This document shows, in pieces, positions 32,284 through 42,411 of a stretch of DNA of 64,000 nt; position 1 is the stretch's first letter, and every line of letters starts with the position of its first letter. The DNA is taken from NCBI RefSeq assembly GCF_023053635.1, contig NC_086183.1:1309501-1373500 (forward strand), in the 5' to 3' direction. The stretch comes from Elgaria multicarinata webbii. Taxonomy: Eukaryota; Chordata; Lepidosauria; Squamata; Anguidae. The notes under the pieces are model-generated. The model worked only from the letters and a program-made list of their open reading frames with translations, was not told the DNA's origin and searched no databases. The position numbers were made by a program, and so were the translations under genes.

Positions 32284-33633
32284 TGGAACTTTGTTGTCCA
32301 CAATGACCAGCACTCCACATTCCCAGAGAAGCAGGGGGGATTTGTTGTGGGGAAAATGCTACGTATGAATAAGCAAGTCTTACCTGTGTCTGTTATAAGG
32401 CATCGGTGTTTGTCTAGGAAAATTTGTCCTTCTTGCTGATCAAACACTCTTATGGGGACAAAATGTAAGTCCTTGTTGGTTTAGGCATAAGTGAGTGTGT
32501 TCTCTTGTTCTCTTGAGTGTGTTCTCTTGTGTTTGCACACCAGTCAAATCTGGGTGCCTGTTGAGGCTCTAATTGTGGAAATTCAGGAAGCATCCCTGTA
32601 TGGGAGGGGTGAGGAAGGTGCCAAAAGCAGCCATGGCACTTCCATAAAGGGAGAGGCAACACTGGAATTCCTTTTCAAGTGACTCAACAGGGTGAGCTGG
32701 GTTGACTTGGCAGGAGGTCCCCGACTGAGCTTCCCCAGTCCTAAGCAGAGAGAAGGCCAGGGATCATTGTGATGCAAGCACAGCCCTTCCAGGTCACAAT
32801 GCAGCAGAGTCGCTGCCTCCCTCTGGGCGTCTGCCCAGACTGCCCTTTGCAATAGGCTCTTCAAGCTGCCCGGTTGACTCTAGGGAGACTCCTCCGTCTT
32901 CGATAGGTAAGGCTGGACCTGAAGGGCAGGAAGCAAGAAGCCCCAAAGGAGGAAGAAAGGTCCTGCCTGGGATGCCGTGTGCCTGACATCTCATGGTGGG
33001 GTGGGCGTGGGCGTGGGCGTGGGCCCCTCCAGGGTTCAGCCCTGTTTTGAGGCCTGGTGGGAGGAACTTGTCTCCCTTCCAGAAAAAGGCCCTTCTGCTA
33101 CATTTCTGTGTTAGGATGCTGTTAAAGGCATATGGCCAGCTAATAATAATGATTACATGTTACAGCCATACTGGAATGAGAAGGGCATCTTCCAGATTGG
33201 TGGGGGAGAGTGGGGAGGACTTCCTGGAAGCTGAAGCCTGGTTGACTTGAGTGTAGTCCCACCGAGGGCTGGTTCACATGTGGTCTGAAATGTTGAGTGT
33301 TTGATGGTGTGCATATGCACGGGGTCCACTTCCCACTATGTGCACACTTTATAGCTGCATTTCCAACCATGTGCACTGGACTTTCTCTCCCTCCCTCCCC
33401 CACTCATTAATCTATGTATTTTATTCCCTAAAAGGAATAAAATACAAAAATCTCCAGCCAACTTCCCCAGTGGAGGCAATCCCTAGAAACAGGCATTTGT
33501 GCAGTAGGGTTAATGAGCAGCTCAGGGTGGTGGCCAACAGAAGCTGCACTGTCAGAAATTTCTTTGGCCAATTTCTGGTGCTCCTGCTGCCGTCCATCTG
33601 GCTGCCATTTTGCTTTCTCTTTTTATTCTACTG

Positions 33634-33753
33634 CAGCCTTCCCAACTTCAAGCCCTCCAGATATTTGGGGCCATAACTCCCATCAACCCGAAGGTCATGG
33701 ATGCTGGGATCTATAATCCAACATAGCTGGTGGTCACCAAGTTGGGAAAGTTG
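33634..33753. mobile_element. Palindromic MITE, CAGCC family, upstream of FAM229A
   Basis: The left end CAGCCTTCCCAACTTCAAG pairs with the right end CACCAAGTTGGGAAAGTTG. It ends about 190 bp before the FAM229A start codon and so may fall in its promoter or 5'UTR. Confidence 0.65.
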
Positions 33754-33943
33754 ACCCAGTGGCCGAGGCCTTCTGTCCCTTGCTGGCTCAGCCGCTCACT
33801 GATGCCCACCCCGTGTTCTGTGCTAGAGCACGACTTCTATTGGGGCTGCTACCGTGGGTCTGGTGCAGGGGCTCCACGGGGGACAGGACGGCTCTGGCCC
33901 ACTCAACCTTCTCCTCTTCATCAGACAGGTCTGGGGCTCGGAC

Positions 33944-34062
33944 ATGAGCTCCCAAGAGACCCCACAAGCTCGGAGATTTCCAATAGAGGCAGGAGATTCT
34001 CCCAGCCTGGCAACTGCCCCCGAGACACAGGAGCCCGTTGTCCCTGAGCATCCTGCAACCAG
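33944..34062 (+). CDS. FAM229A: FAM229A coding exon 1
   Basis: 119 nt ending two bases into an arginine codon; donor GTAAGG. It includes RRFPIEAGDSPSL, shared with mammalian orthologues. Confidence 0.92.
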
Positions 34063-35651
34063 GTAAGGGACGGTTTCGTAGCGGGACAAATGGAACAAGA
34101 GCGGTGCCCCCCCTCTCTTTCTGCAGAGGTGTCCAGCTTTCCCCAACCTAGTGCCCTCTCGATGGGTTGGACGACGACTCCCAGCACTCCCAGCCAGCAT
34201 GTGCCTGGGAATGAGTCGTCGTCCAGCCCATCGGGAGGGCGCTAGGTTGGGGAAAGGCTGAGGTAGTGACTGCCTCCTTTCCCTTTACGCTGAGTAAGGG
34301 AGCGTGGGGGAAGCCACCTTTGGGATGCCCCAGGAGACAGGCGGCATTATGTGCTGCTCTCCACCCACCCACTTCCCTTTCAAGCATCCTGCAGCAGTAG
34401 GAGCAAATCCAGCAGCAAACCAGGGCACGCGGGCAGCGGAGGGAGCTGGCGCTTGGAAAGCACAGGAGAGGGTGCGGCGGGACGTCAGCAGGCATGAATG
34501 CAAAAGAAATAGAAGCAGTTGAGGTTAAGAAATGGTTGCGTGGAGGAGGGGAAGGTATTATTTCACGTATTTTTCAGGAAGGGGAAAAATAATGCTAGTG
34601 ATATATGTCTAAGGAAAGTGTGGTGCTTATACCTGTAATGAATAGCTTCACATTTTGTGTGTAGCATTATAATTTTAGTGGCTTATTGCATCAGGCATTG
34701 GCACTACTCTGGCTGAGTCTGTGCTCTATCGATCATCCAGGGTAGTGAGAAATATGTTGAAGCAGTAGAGGCTGGTGGCTCCGATGTCAGTGGGGTGGTA
34801 AATCCGCTCTGGGTTTTAGGCAGGAACAGTCAGAACCCTAAAAGACCATGGATAAAGTTCTGATTGAAACCGGAGCAGATACTCACCGCCCCACTGACAT
34901 CAGAGCTACCAGCCTCCACTGTTCCTGAGGTATATAGTGTGGTACTCCAAGGACTAGCAGAGGCTGCCTTTTCTCTTGGGTGCCTTCCATGTGTTTACTG
35001 GGATGTGTTAGAACCGTTCCTGAAGGGTTTGTGCCTTTGCACACGTCAGCCTTCCCCAACCTGGTGAAGTTGTGTTGGACTCCAGATGTGTTGGACTGAG
35101 GGGGAGGCTGAGAGTTGTCCAATACCCCTGGAAGGCACCAGGTTGGGGAAGGCTGGACTATGTGCTGGTTGTGGATGATGGGAGTTTGAATACAACACCT
35201 GCAGGGTACCAGCTTGGGAAAGGCTAGTTTAATAATAATTTGGGCAGAAACTAATTTATGCCCAAAATGGAACCTGGGGTTTTTTTAGTCTGAAATTATG
35301 GGACATTCTGCTTTGCAGAATGTGTGTAAAGGCACAGATCCTCTCTCTATAAGCCTATATACATTAGTTGCTGGGAAACATGGGTGAGAGAGTGCTGTTG
35401 CACCCATGTCCTGCTTGTGGGTCCCTGGTCGTCAACCGGTTGGCCACTGTGAACAGAGTGCTGGATTAGATGGCCCCTTGGTCTGATCCAGCATCAGGGC
35501 TCTTCTTAGGTTCTTATGTTCTCTCTCTCACCTCTATCTTCTGGGCAGGCAGCTGCGAAGATGTCCAGGCTGCCACTGCCTGACTTTGCCCAACGTCCCC
35601 ATTGACGTCTACATTGCCATGGGTGGGAGCCACAGGCCACGAACCACCTGA
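33944..35651 (+). CDS. FAM229A: FAM229A (family with sequence similarity 229 member A)
   Basis: Two coding exons, 33944-34062 and 35549-35651, splice in frame to 73 residues. Exon 1 gives MSSQETPQ then ARRFPIEAGDSPSLA, the hallmark of the FAM229 family. Exon 2 gives RQLRRCPGCHCLTLPNVPID and ends IAMGGSHRPRTT. The paralogue FAM229B shares the RRFP-EGGDS and RQLRRCPGSHCLT blocks. The donor is GTAAGG and the acceptor is CTGGGCAG. The start at 33944 is the ATG directly before the conserved block; a longer frame upstream is not supported by homology. Position beside TSSK3 and BSDC1 matches human. The family has no known enzymatic motif, and a conserved CPGCHC motif is the only notable feature. An AATAAA at 35763 fits the gene end. 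Confidence 0.93.
34134..34260. mobile_element. Palindromic MITE, CAGCC family, in FAM229A intron
   Basis: The long inverted arms include CAGCTTTCCCCAACCTAGTG against CGCTAGGTTGGGGAAAGGCT, and GGGTTGGACGACGACTC against GAGTCGTCGTCCAGCCC. It can form a near-complete hairpin 71 bp after exon 1. Confidence 0.8.
34763..34921. mobile_element. hAT-like MITE in FAM229A intron
   Basis: Terminal repeats of about 37 bp: CAGTAGAGGCTGGTGGCTCC at the left and the inverse of CAGTGGAGGCTGGTAGCTCT at the right, both continuing GATGTCAGTGGGG. CAGTGG-type ends are common in hAT transposons. No matching 8-bp duplication was seen. Confidence 0.75.
35047..35155. mobile_element. Palindromic MITE, CAGCC family, in FAM229A intron
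   Basis: It has perfect 20-bp terminal inverted repeats, CAGCCTTCCCCAACCTGGTG and its exact reverse complement. This is the cleanest copy of the family in the window. A degraded half copy follows to about 35,227. Confidence 0.85.
35338..35519 (+). mobile_element. CR1 LINE 3' end, abutting FAM229A exon 2
   Basis: GGGAAACATGGGTGAGAGAG through TGGTCTGATCCAGCATCAGG to TTCTTAGGTTCTTATGTTCT, the same 3' end as at 8180-8365. It ends about 30 bp before the exon 2 acceptor. Confidence 0.8.
35549..35651 (+). CDS. FAM229A: FAM229A coding exon 2
   Basis: 103 nt including TGA. It completes the split Arg codon and encodes QLRRCPGCHC through the C-terminus. It is too short to be picked out without homology. 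Confidence 0.92.
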
Positions 35652-36540
35652 AGGCTCCCCTTGGTCAGGCTCGAATGCTGAGGCCCCGGCGGCTGTCCCA
35701 GGAAACACACTGACAGCTGTACAACAGCAAAGCAAGCCACACAGAACAGTGACGCACATTTTAATAAAAGGACACCTTAAAAAGTTTCTGTGGCTGTCCT
35801 TCCTGAGTTCTAATTCAGTTCTCTCCATGGCTGCCCCCTCCCACAACACACTCAAGGGAGTGGGATCAGAGCAGTGGTCCAGAACAGATGTGGGAAGCCT
35901 CAGGCTGTAATTTGAGCTCCGTTTTCAGCCCTGGCACATGTAAGTAAGAAAAGAAAGCGGCCATGAGTGTGTACAAGGCCTTTCCCTCACGGCTGAGTAA
36001 CCATAGCAAGATCCCACAACTCAGTACCCATCCTGTGCCTCTTAGGATTTGGAAGGAGACCTTCCGGGTCAGAGAGCCTTGTTCCCACGGACGCTCAAGC
36101 ACCTCTCTCGAGCAATGAATGTAGGGTGACCATATTCTGGAAAACAAAAAGGAGGACAACGTGGCCGCCTCCAAGGGGGGGGGGGTGCCCACTGACATGC
36201 TAAGCCCCCAAGGGGGCGTGCCCACCCAAACATGGCCTTGGTCACAGGTCTGATTTCACAGCACACAATTAAGACCAACCTGTTCTACATAACATCTTAA
36301 TGTTAAAATCACTGGGATAAAGAACAAGTGGGACATTCAATGTATCTGAAATTAACTTTACTCATTCCTACTTTTGTAGCTTTTGGTGTACTTTGAAGCT
36401 TTTGCTCTTCTCTGTGTGATATAGTCTCCCCTTCCCTCAAATATCTTTTCTCACTGCAAGTCCTTCACTGGTTCACCATATTCTCTCCTTTCCTAGCATT
36501 TAACACTCTTTCCCTATCACCTGTCTCATATCCATACTGA
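35652..36540. other. FAM229A 3' flank
   Basis: Includes the poly(A) signal and a repeat-like stretch at about 36,121-36,250 (GTAGGGTGACCATATTCTGG, often seen at the ends of reptile interspersed repeats). No gene was recognised. Confidence 0.4.
35763..35768 (+). terminator. FAM229A poly(A) signal AATAAA
   Basis: AATAAA 112 nt after the FAM229A stop, in TTTTAATAAAAGG. No other canonical signal lies closer. Confidence 0.65.
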
Positions 36541-36782
36541 CAGATTCAGCATACTGCAACCACTGAACAAATGAAGTAGTTGACAAGTACAGAAAAATCT
36601 AGTACAACAAACACATAACTAAGGATTCAGAAAGAGTATAAACTATTCCCATGCAAACATTAGCCATGGAACAAAATGGACTAAAGGCTAGCATCTCTTA
36701 GCTTGTTTCAACTTCAACCTGACATAACAGTCAAAAACAACCAAGAAAAACACACCTACCTCATTGACATAGCAATACCAAA

Positions 36783-36828
36783 CCATGTACATTGATGGTG
36801 CTATATAAATAAATAATAATAATAATAA
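36783..36828 (+). mobile_element. L2 3' tail inside the R4-type element
   Basis: CCATGTACATTGATGGTGCT then ATATAAATAAATAATAATAA, identical to the last bases of the L2 at 2140-2175. It splits the R4-type coding trace. Confidence 0.7.
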
Positions 36829-36960
36829 ACGACAAAAATGTTGCAGAAAAGGAAGAGGACAAGAGAGAAAATTATACACCACTGGCTATGGAAGTTAAAG
36901 AACTATGGCAACAGGAAAAAGTTACAATTATTCCATTAGTCACTTCAGTCACCAGCATCA

Positions 36961-36961
<1 letters not shown>

Positions 36962-36993
<32 letters not shown>

Positions 36994-37012
36994 TACTACT
37001 ACTACTACTACA
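36962..37012. repeat. Compound (ATT)n(ACT)n microsatellite
   Basis: About ten ATT units followed by about seven ACT units, sitting within the R4-type coding trace. Confidence 0.9.
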
Positions 37013-37121
37013 ACAGAAAACCTTGAGAAATTAGGCCTACCAAAATACATGCACGCCAACATCCAGAAAGCAGTCATACTTAAAACATGTTCAATAGACA
37101 GGAAATTTCTGAATCAGTAGA

Positions 37122-39406
37122 ATAGGATGTGGACAAGGTGCTTGGACAGGTCATAGAACAGCAGAGTTGGAAGGGGCCTACAAGGCCATCGAGTCCAACC
37201 CCCTGCTCAATGCAGGAATCCACCCTAAAGCATCCCTGACAGATGGTTGTCCAGCTGCCTCTTGAAGGCCTCTAGTGTGGGAGAGCCCACCACCTCACCA
37301 GGCAACTGATTCCATTGTCGTACTGCTCTAACAGTCGGGAAGTTTTTCCTGATGTCCAGCTGGAATCTGGCTTCCTTTAACTTGAGCCCGTTATTCCGTG
37401 TCCTGCACTCTGGGAGGATCGAGAAGAGATCCTGGCCCTCCTCTGTGTGACAACCTTTTAAGTATTTGAAGAGTGCTATCATGTCTCCCCTCAATCTTCT
37501 CTTCTCCAGGCTAAACATGCCCAGTTCTTTCAGTCTCTCTTCATAGGGCTTTGTTTCCAGACCCCTGATCATCCTGGTTGCCCTCCTCTGAACACACTCC
37601 AGCTTGTCTGCATCCTTCTTGAATTGTGGAGCCCAGAACTGGACGCAATACTCTAGATGAGGCCTAACCAGGGCCGAATAGAGAGGAACCAGTACCTCAC
37701 GTGATTTGGAAGCTATACTTCTATTAATGCAGCCCAAAATAGCATTTGCCTTTCTTGCAGCCATATCGCATTGTTGGCTCATATTCAGCTTGTGATCTAC
37801 AACAATTCCAAGATCGTTCTCGTTTTTAGTATTGCTGAGCCAAGTATCCCCCATCTTGTAACTGTGCCTTTGGTTTCTATTTCCTAAATGTAGAAAATGT
37901 AGGTCCACGTGACCACCTCTGTACTGGATCCCTGCCCCTCTTGGCTAATAAAAGCTATCAGGGATGAAACAGCCAGCTGGGCCAAGGAGGTGATTCATGC
38001 CTCTCTACGAGATGGAGTGGTCCTAGACCGTCTGAAAGAGGCGGTAGTGAGACCACTCCTGAAGAAAACTTCCATGGACCGGGAAAATCTTAGTAATTAC
38101 AGGCCGATGGCAAATGTTCCATTCCTGGGCAAGGTCCTTGAGCGGGTGGTTGCGGGCCAGCTCCAGACACTCTTGGATGAGACTGATTATCTGGATCCAT
38201 TTCAGTCGGGCTTCAGGCCTGGTCGCCCTGTATGATGACCTATGTTGGGAGAAAGACAGGAGAGGGAGTGTGACTGTTGATTCTCCTTGACTTCTCAGTG
38301 GCTTTCGATACCATTGACCATGGTATCCTTCTGGGACGACTCACTGAGCTAGGAGTGGGAGGTACTAGTTCCGCTCTTATTTGGTGGGTAGGTTACAGAA
38401 GATGGTGCTTGGGGAACATTACTTGGCCCCGTGGACTCTCAAGTATGGGGTCCCGCAGGGGTCGGTTTTGTCCCCCATGTTGTTTAACATTTACATGAAG
38501 CTGCTGGGGGCGGTCATCCGGAGCTTTGGAGTGTGCTGTCATCAGTATGCTGACGACACGCAGCTCTATTTCTCCTTTTCATCTTCAGCAGGAGAGGCTG
38601 TGGATGTGTTGAATCGGTGCCTGGCTGCGACAATGGACTGGATGAGGGTTAATAAACTGAGACTCAATCCAGACAAGACTGAGATGCTGTTAGTAGGTGA
38701 TTCTGCTGACAAGATGGGGGGTGTTCTACCGGTTCTGGATGGGATTGCACTCACCCTGTTCGTAGCTTGGGGGTTCTTTTAGATCCATCATTGTCACTTG
38801 AGGCTCAGGTGACCTCAGTGGCACGGAGTGCCTTCTACAAACTCCGGTTGGTGGCCCAGCTACGCCCCTATCTGGACAGGGATAACTTAGCTTCAGTTGT
38901 CTATGCTCTGGTAACCTCCAAGTAAGATTACTGCAATGTACTCTACGTAGGGCTGCCTTTGAAGACGGTTCGGAAGCTGCAGCTCGTGCAAAATGCAGCG
39001 GTCAGATTGATTTCAGGAACCAGAAGGTCGACCATATAACACCTGCTCTGGTCCGCTTGCACTGGCTGCCTGTATGTTTCCGAGCCCTTTATGTTTCACA
39101 GGGCCTTTTCGGTGGTGGCCCCCAGACGATGGAATGATCTCCCTGACGAGGCTCGCCTGGCACCAATGCTGCTATCTTCCTGGCGCCAGATTAAGACTTT
39201 CCTCTTTGCCCAGGCATATGGCGGCACATCTTAATCACCCACATGTTTAGGTTTTTTAAATGGTTTTTAATGCTTTATGTGTGTATGTTCTGTGTTTTAG
39301 AATTTTTAATTTTGTATACTTGTTTTTATCTTAATTTTAGAATTTCTGTAAACCGCCCAGAGAGCCCTGGCTATGGGAGCGGTATATAAGTGCAATAAAT
39401 AAATAA
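37122..39406 (+). mobile_element. L2 LINE inserted in the R4-type element, carrying a nested CR1
   Basis: The insertion is bracketed by an 11-bp duplication GAATCAGTAGA (37111-37121 and 39407-39417). It encodes L2 RT pieces ([45 protein letters not shown]) and ends with the CCGCCCAGAGAGCCCTGGCT tail. A CR1 sits inverted near its 5' end. It is broken by frameshifts and an internal loss near 39,080. Confidence 0.9.
37149..37903 (-). mobile_element. CR1 LINE ORF2 C-terminus, inverted in L2
   Basis: An uninterrupted 227-residue minus-strand frame (37225-37908) covers [60 protein letters not shown] and the terminal [20 protein letters not shown]. The CR1 3' end with TCCAACTCTGCTGTTCTATGA follows. 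It is the best-preserved CR1 piece in the window. Confidence 0.92.
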
Positions 39407-39417
39407 GAATCAGTAGA

Positions 39418-39483
39418 TGACAGCATGACTTGGCAAAGCCCATCATGTTCATCTAGAAAACCACCACAAGCAAGAAAAGAGAG

Positions 39484-39528
<45 letters not shown>

Positions 39529-40124
39529 GCAACCCTGTTAATTTTTTAAAAGGATGGACAATTAGCAATTTTTACAAAACATACATCATGCCAATTATAT
39601 CAAACAAATTGGAGAGGAAGGTCTATGGGTCAAAATGCATTATTTAATAGGAATATCACCTCCAAATCATCCCCTCAACTCACACACAGAAAACTACAGC
39701 CCCGCCCCACACTGCAAACATGCACACGCATCCATTCATAGTCAAACAACCAGGCATCCCATTCAGACATCAGTGCACTCACACACTGCTAGCACACATG
39801 TGTGTGCACACACACAAACACGTTCAGGATCCAAAACGCACGAACACATCCATTCACTCAAACACCCTATTCACCCATACGCTCTTTCTCTCTCTCACAC
39901 ACCTCAGTCTTACCTCCTACTTGCTTCTCCTCCTCCTCCTGCTTGCTGCTTCTTTCTTCTCCTCCTTGGCTGGTGATTGCTCCAACCCAGGAGGAGAGGG
40001 CTAGATCAGCACTGGGGGGCGGGGGGTAGGGAGTATTAGAAATAACTCTCTTCCTATATGTAACTCTGTTAGGAGTTATATGTGACATACAGAAAGATAG
40101 CAGCAAAGGAATATACTTGACCAG
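39418..40124. other. R4-type 3' flank, (AAT)n and CA-rich sequence
   Basis: Sequence resuming after the L2 continues the R4-type 3'UTR for an unknown length. It includes (AAT)n at 39,485-39,528 and a CA-rich simple region (about 39,665-39,905). No gene was recognised. Confidence 0.5.
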
Positions 40125-40128
40125 AGGA

Positions 40129-40599
40129 TGTTAGAAAAAGAAAGCTATGTTAGCCAAAGTGAAGCCATTTTAGAAAGGAAGTAGAATTGCAGGCATTTCA
40201 CAGCAAGCGAGAAGTCACGTCTATCCATAGGTGTCAGCTTGTTTCCCCCTTTATCTAACAAAAATAGTTACTTCTAGCTCCGGGCTGGAAGGTCATTGTT
40301 GATGTAGAACAAAGGAACAGTGTTGGTTGTTATAAGACGAAAAGAATACAGAGCAACATAACTGTTATGCTAAACTTTATGTTCTGATTGGCTAACACTG
40401 TTACTGGGCAAAGCCCAGACACTAACTATATAAAGGTACTTAACTTTCCTTTTCTTTGTCTGACCACTCGCCTTTTAGAGCTCAGATCTTGATTTAAATC
40501 AATAAAGCACTTTTTGAACCCTCTGTCATTGTGAAAGTAAGAGTCGTGCTTTGGGGCTAATTAGATCTCGCCCCTGGGCAAAAGAACCTTTGTCTAACA
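40129..40599 (+). mobile_element. Solo retroviral LTR (fossil)
   Basis: 471 bp starting TGTTAGA and ending TCTAACA, flanked by a 4-bp duplication AGGA (40125-40128 and 40600-40603). Inside, in order, are an inverted CCAAT box (ATTGG near 40,387), a TATATAAAGG box near 40,430 and AATAAA near 40,500, the usual U3-R-U5 layout. A 4-bp target and this structure suggest a gammaretrovirus-like (class I) endogenous retrovirus. No internal genes or second LTR are present, so it is a recombined solo LTR. Confidence 0.8.
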
Positions 40600-40603
40600 A
40601 GGA

Positions 40604-40631
40604 GATAGATAAATAGATAGATAGATAGATT
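40604..40631. repeat. (GATA)n microsatellite
   Basis: GATAGATAAATAGATAGATAG, directly after the LTR's target duplication. Confidence 0.85.
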
Positions 40632-41279
40632 TAAAAGTGTTTCTTTATATTGAGTTTGAAGAAAGTAGTAACAACAAATATTATGAGAGACAACAGAAAC
40701 ACAATCTGTCCTTTCCTTAATACAAACACACAACAACACAGAGAAGAGCAGTTAACTGCCTTTTTCAACTGCAACGGAACACAGCAGAAACCCCCCCCCC
40801 CCCCCACACACACACTTTATACTGTTAGAATGTCTAGAATCAGACTATGCTTAATGTAATATTTCGAACAGGGAGGCATTGTGGTCAATCATAATAGCAG
40901 CCCCTCCCCTGAGCTGATCAGAGCACTGCTGTTGTCCTCTGATGCTCTCAGGCAAACTTGCAGGGACCCACAATAGCTCACTTTGCCAAAGGTTTGGAGC
41001 CAGCCCTGTCAAGAGGCCTTACTCCCGAGAGTTTGCAGAGGGCTGCAGTCTGAAGTGCTTGGGCGACGCGCTGGCCATTGTGTCCTCTTCTGAGCGTGAC
41101 CGGTGGGATGAGAGGCCCGGTGTATCCAGGTCATTCATTCATTTAAACATTTCGTGGGGCGTGGCCAGGAAGGCTGCAATGAATCACACCTCTGTCCAGG
41201 GGTGCTGAAATAAACCTTTATAAACTTCTGCAAGCAAATTTTAAAATATGTAAGCAACTCTAATCTGTACTAAAAAAAA
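40632..41279. other. Unassigned sequence before the old L1
   Basis: Contains a C-run with (CA)n near 40,787-40,813. The open frame at 40,942-41,208 has no recognised homology. Confidence 0.4.
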
Positions 41280-41692
41280 AAGACAGGAGAATGTTGGGGG
41301 GGCTCTGATGTGAGTTAAAACAGATCTTTTCTCCCTTCACCATCGCTTGAAACACGCTCGGCGAGAAAAAGTAAACAACACCGACGAGTGCCCTGGGAGA
41401 TCCCTGATAACACTGCTAAAGGTAATAAATCATTCTGAACTTTGCGGGGGAATGCACAGGAATCCTATTAAGAAGGAAACCAGAAGAAGTACTGAATTTT
41501 TTAAAACAATAAAAAGTTATAGCGGGGGAGTTCTAAAAATAGCTATGGAGAAGGGAATGCGTGAAGCAAATGAAACAAACATGGCCGCCGCCGCTTCCGC
41601 TGCCCTCACAGAGTCCTGCCACGGAGGCAGAGTCCGGCCAGCAGGGGGCCTGGGACTTAAAGGCAGAATCTGAGAAACAGCTGGCATCCATC

Positions 41693-42093
41693 CAGGGCCG
41701 GTGCTGCCATAGAGGCAGCTCAGGCGGCAGCCTAGAGCGCCAAGCAAAGGAGGGCGCCGAACGGCACCCCCCGAAGCTGCTCTCCTAGAGCGGGTTCCGG
41801 GTGCACTGTTCCGAAGCCACCGCCCCGGCTGCTCCCCAACCCAACATCCTGGATTTGAAGCCAGCACCTGGCTGGAAACTGCTCCTGGCTTCGAAGCCAG
41901 GACGCTGGGGTTGGGGGGGCGGAGCGGCGGCTTCAGAACAGCGCACTTCCGGGCGCGCTGTACTGAAGCCTCCACCCCAACCCCAGCGTCCTGGCTCCGA
42001 AGCCAGGAGCGGGTGCTGGCTTCAAAGCTGGGGCGGGGGCGTCTTCAGTTCAGCATGCCTACCTAGGGCGCAAAACAGTCTGGCTCCGGCCCC
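41693..42093. mobile_element. GC-rich palindromic hAT-like MITE
   Basis: 401 bp, flanked by GCATCCATC on both sides (41684-41692 and 42094-42102), fitting the 8-bp hAT target. The ends CAGGGCCGGTGC and CCGGCCCC are inverted. The interior has large imperfect palindromes (CCCCAACCCCAGCGTCCTGG against CCAGGACGCTGGGGTTGGGG). It interrupts the old L1 5' region. Confidence 0.8.
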
Positions 42094-42281
42094 GCATCCA
42101 TCACAGCTGTGCTGCGAAACACCGTTAAGGAGACGTTAGCTCCCTTTCAAACAGAGCTTAAAGAAGTGAAAGCATAGGTTGGTGAGGTATCAGAAACTGC
42201 CTTAAATGCAATGAATTTAGGGATAGCTCACTCTAAGGCTATCAAAAAACTTCAGAGAGAAAATGCAGAATTAAAAGACAT

Positions 42282-42411
42282 GATTTTTTGATTCTTTTTA
42301 AATTTTGTTTTAACTGTTTTATTCTGTTTTTATTTTCATTTTGCCTTGTACGCCGCTCCGAAATTTTTCAATGGGGAGCGGTATATAAATATTCTAAATA
42401 AATAAATAAAT
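42282..42411 (+). mobile_element. L2 LINE 3' end in the old L1 ORF1
   Basis: TTTTAACTGTTTTATTCTG then GCCGCTCCGAAATTTTTCAA and GGTATATAAATATTC with a TAAATAAATAAA tail. It is the same subfamily as 7508-7908. Confidence 0.85.

Larger units (their letters stand above)
29079..33633. other. TSSK3-FAM229A intergenic region
   Basis: The divergent promoter regions of TSSK3 (-) and FAM229A (+) must lie here. Recognised contents: a degenerate tRNA-SINE-like segment (about 29,860-30,060), a partial CAGCC MITE (about 30,735-30,813), L2 tails at 31,880-31,951 and 32,098-32,283, and a (GTGGGC)n run near 33,000-33,024. No CpG island or exon was recognised. Confidence 0.6.
36543..37119 (+). mobile_element. 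R4-type LINE C-terminus with restriction-like endonuclease region
   Basis: Coding traces give HSNT, then NDKNVAEKEEDKRENYTPLA, then MEVKELWQQEKVTIIPLVTS; after a microsatellite they resume ENLEKLGLPKYMHANIQKAV through RKFLNQ and a stop. This block (VDIAIP..D, KYxxLAxEVKxLW, TIIPLV) is the C-terminal restriction-like endonuclease region of R2/R4-type LINEs; assignment to R4 is by memory of the motif. The element is dead. An L2-type tail (36,783-36,828) and a compound microsatellite lie inside it, and its 3' flank resumes at 39,407. Confidence 0.65.

Noticed and set aside
33854-33943. N-terminal extension of FAM229A from the upstream in-frame ATG
   Set aside because: The 30 extra residues show no similarity to the family, and the conserved protein starts close to the ATG at 33,944.
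39635-39976. 113-residue His/Thr-rich frame
   Set aside because: It is translated CA-rich simple sequence.
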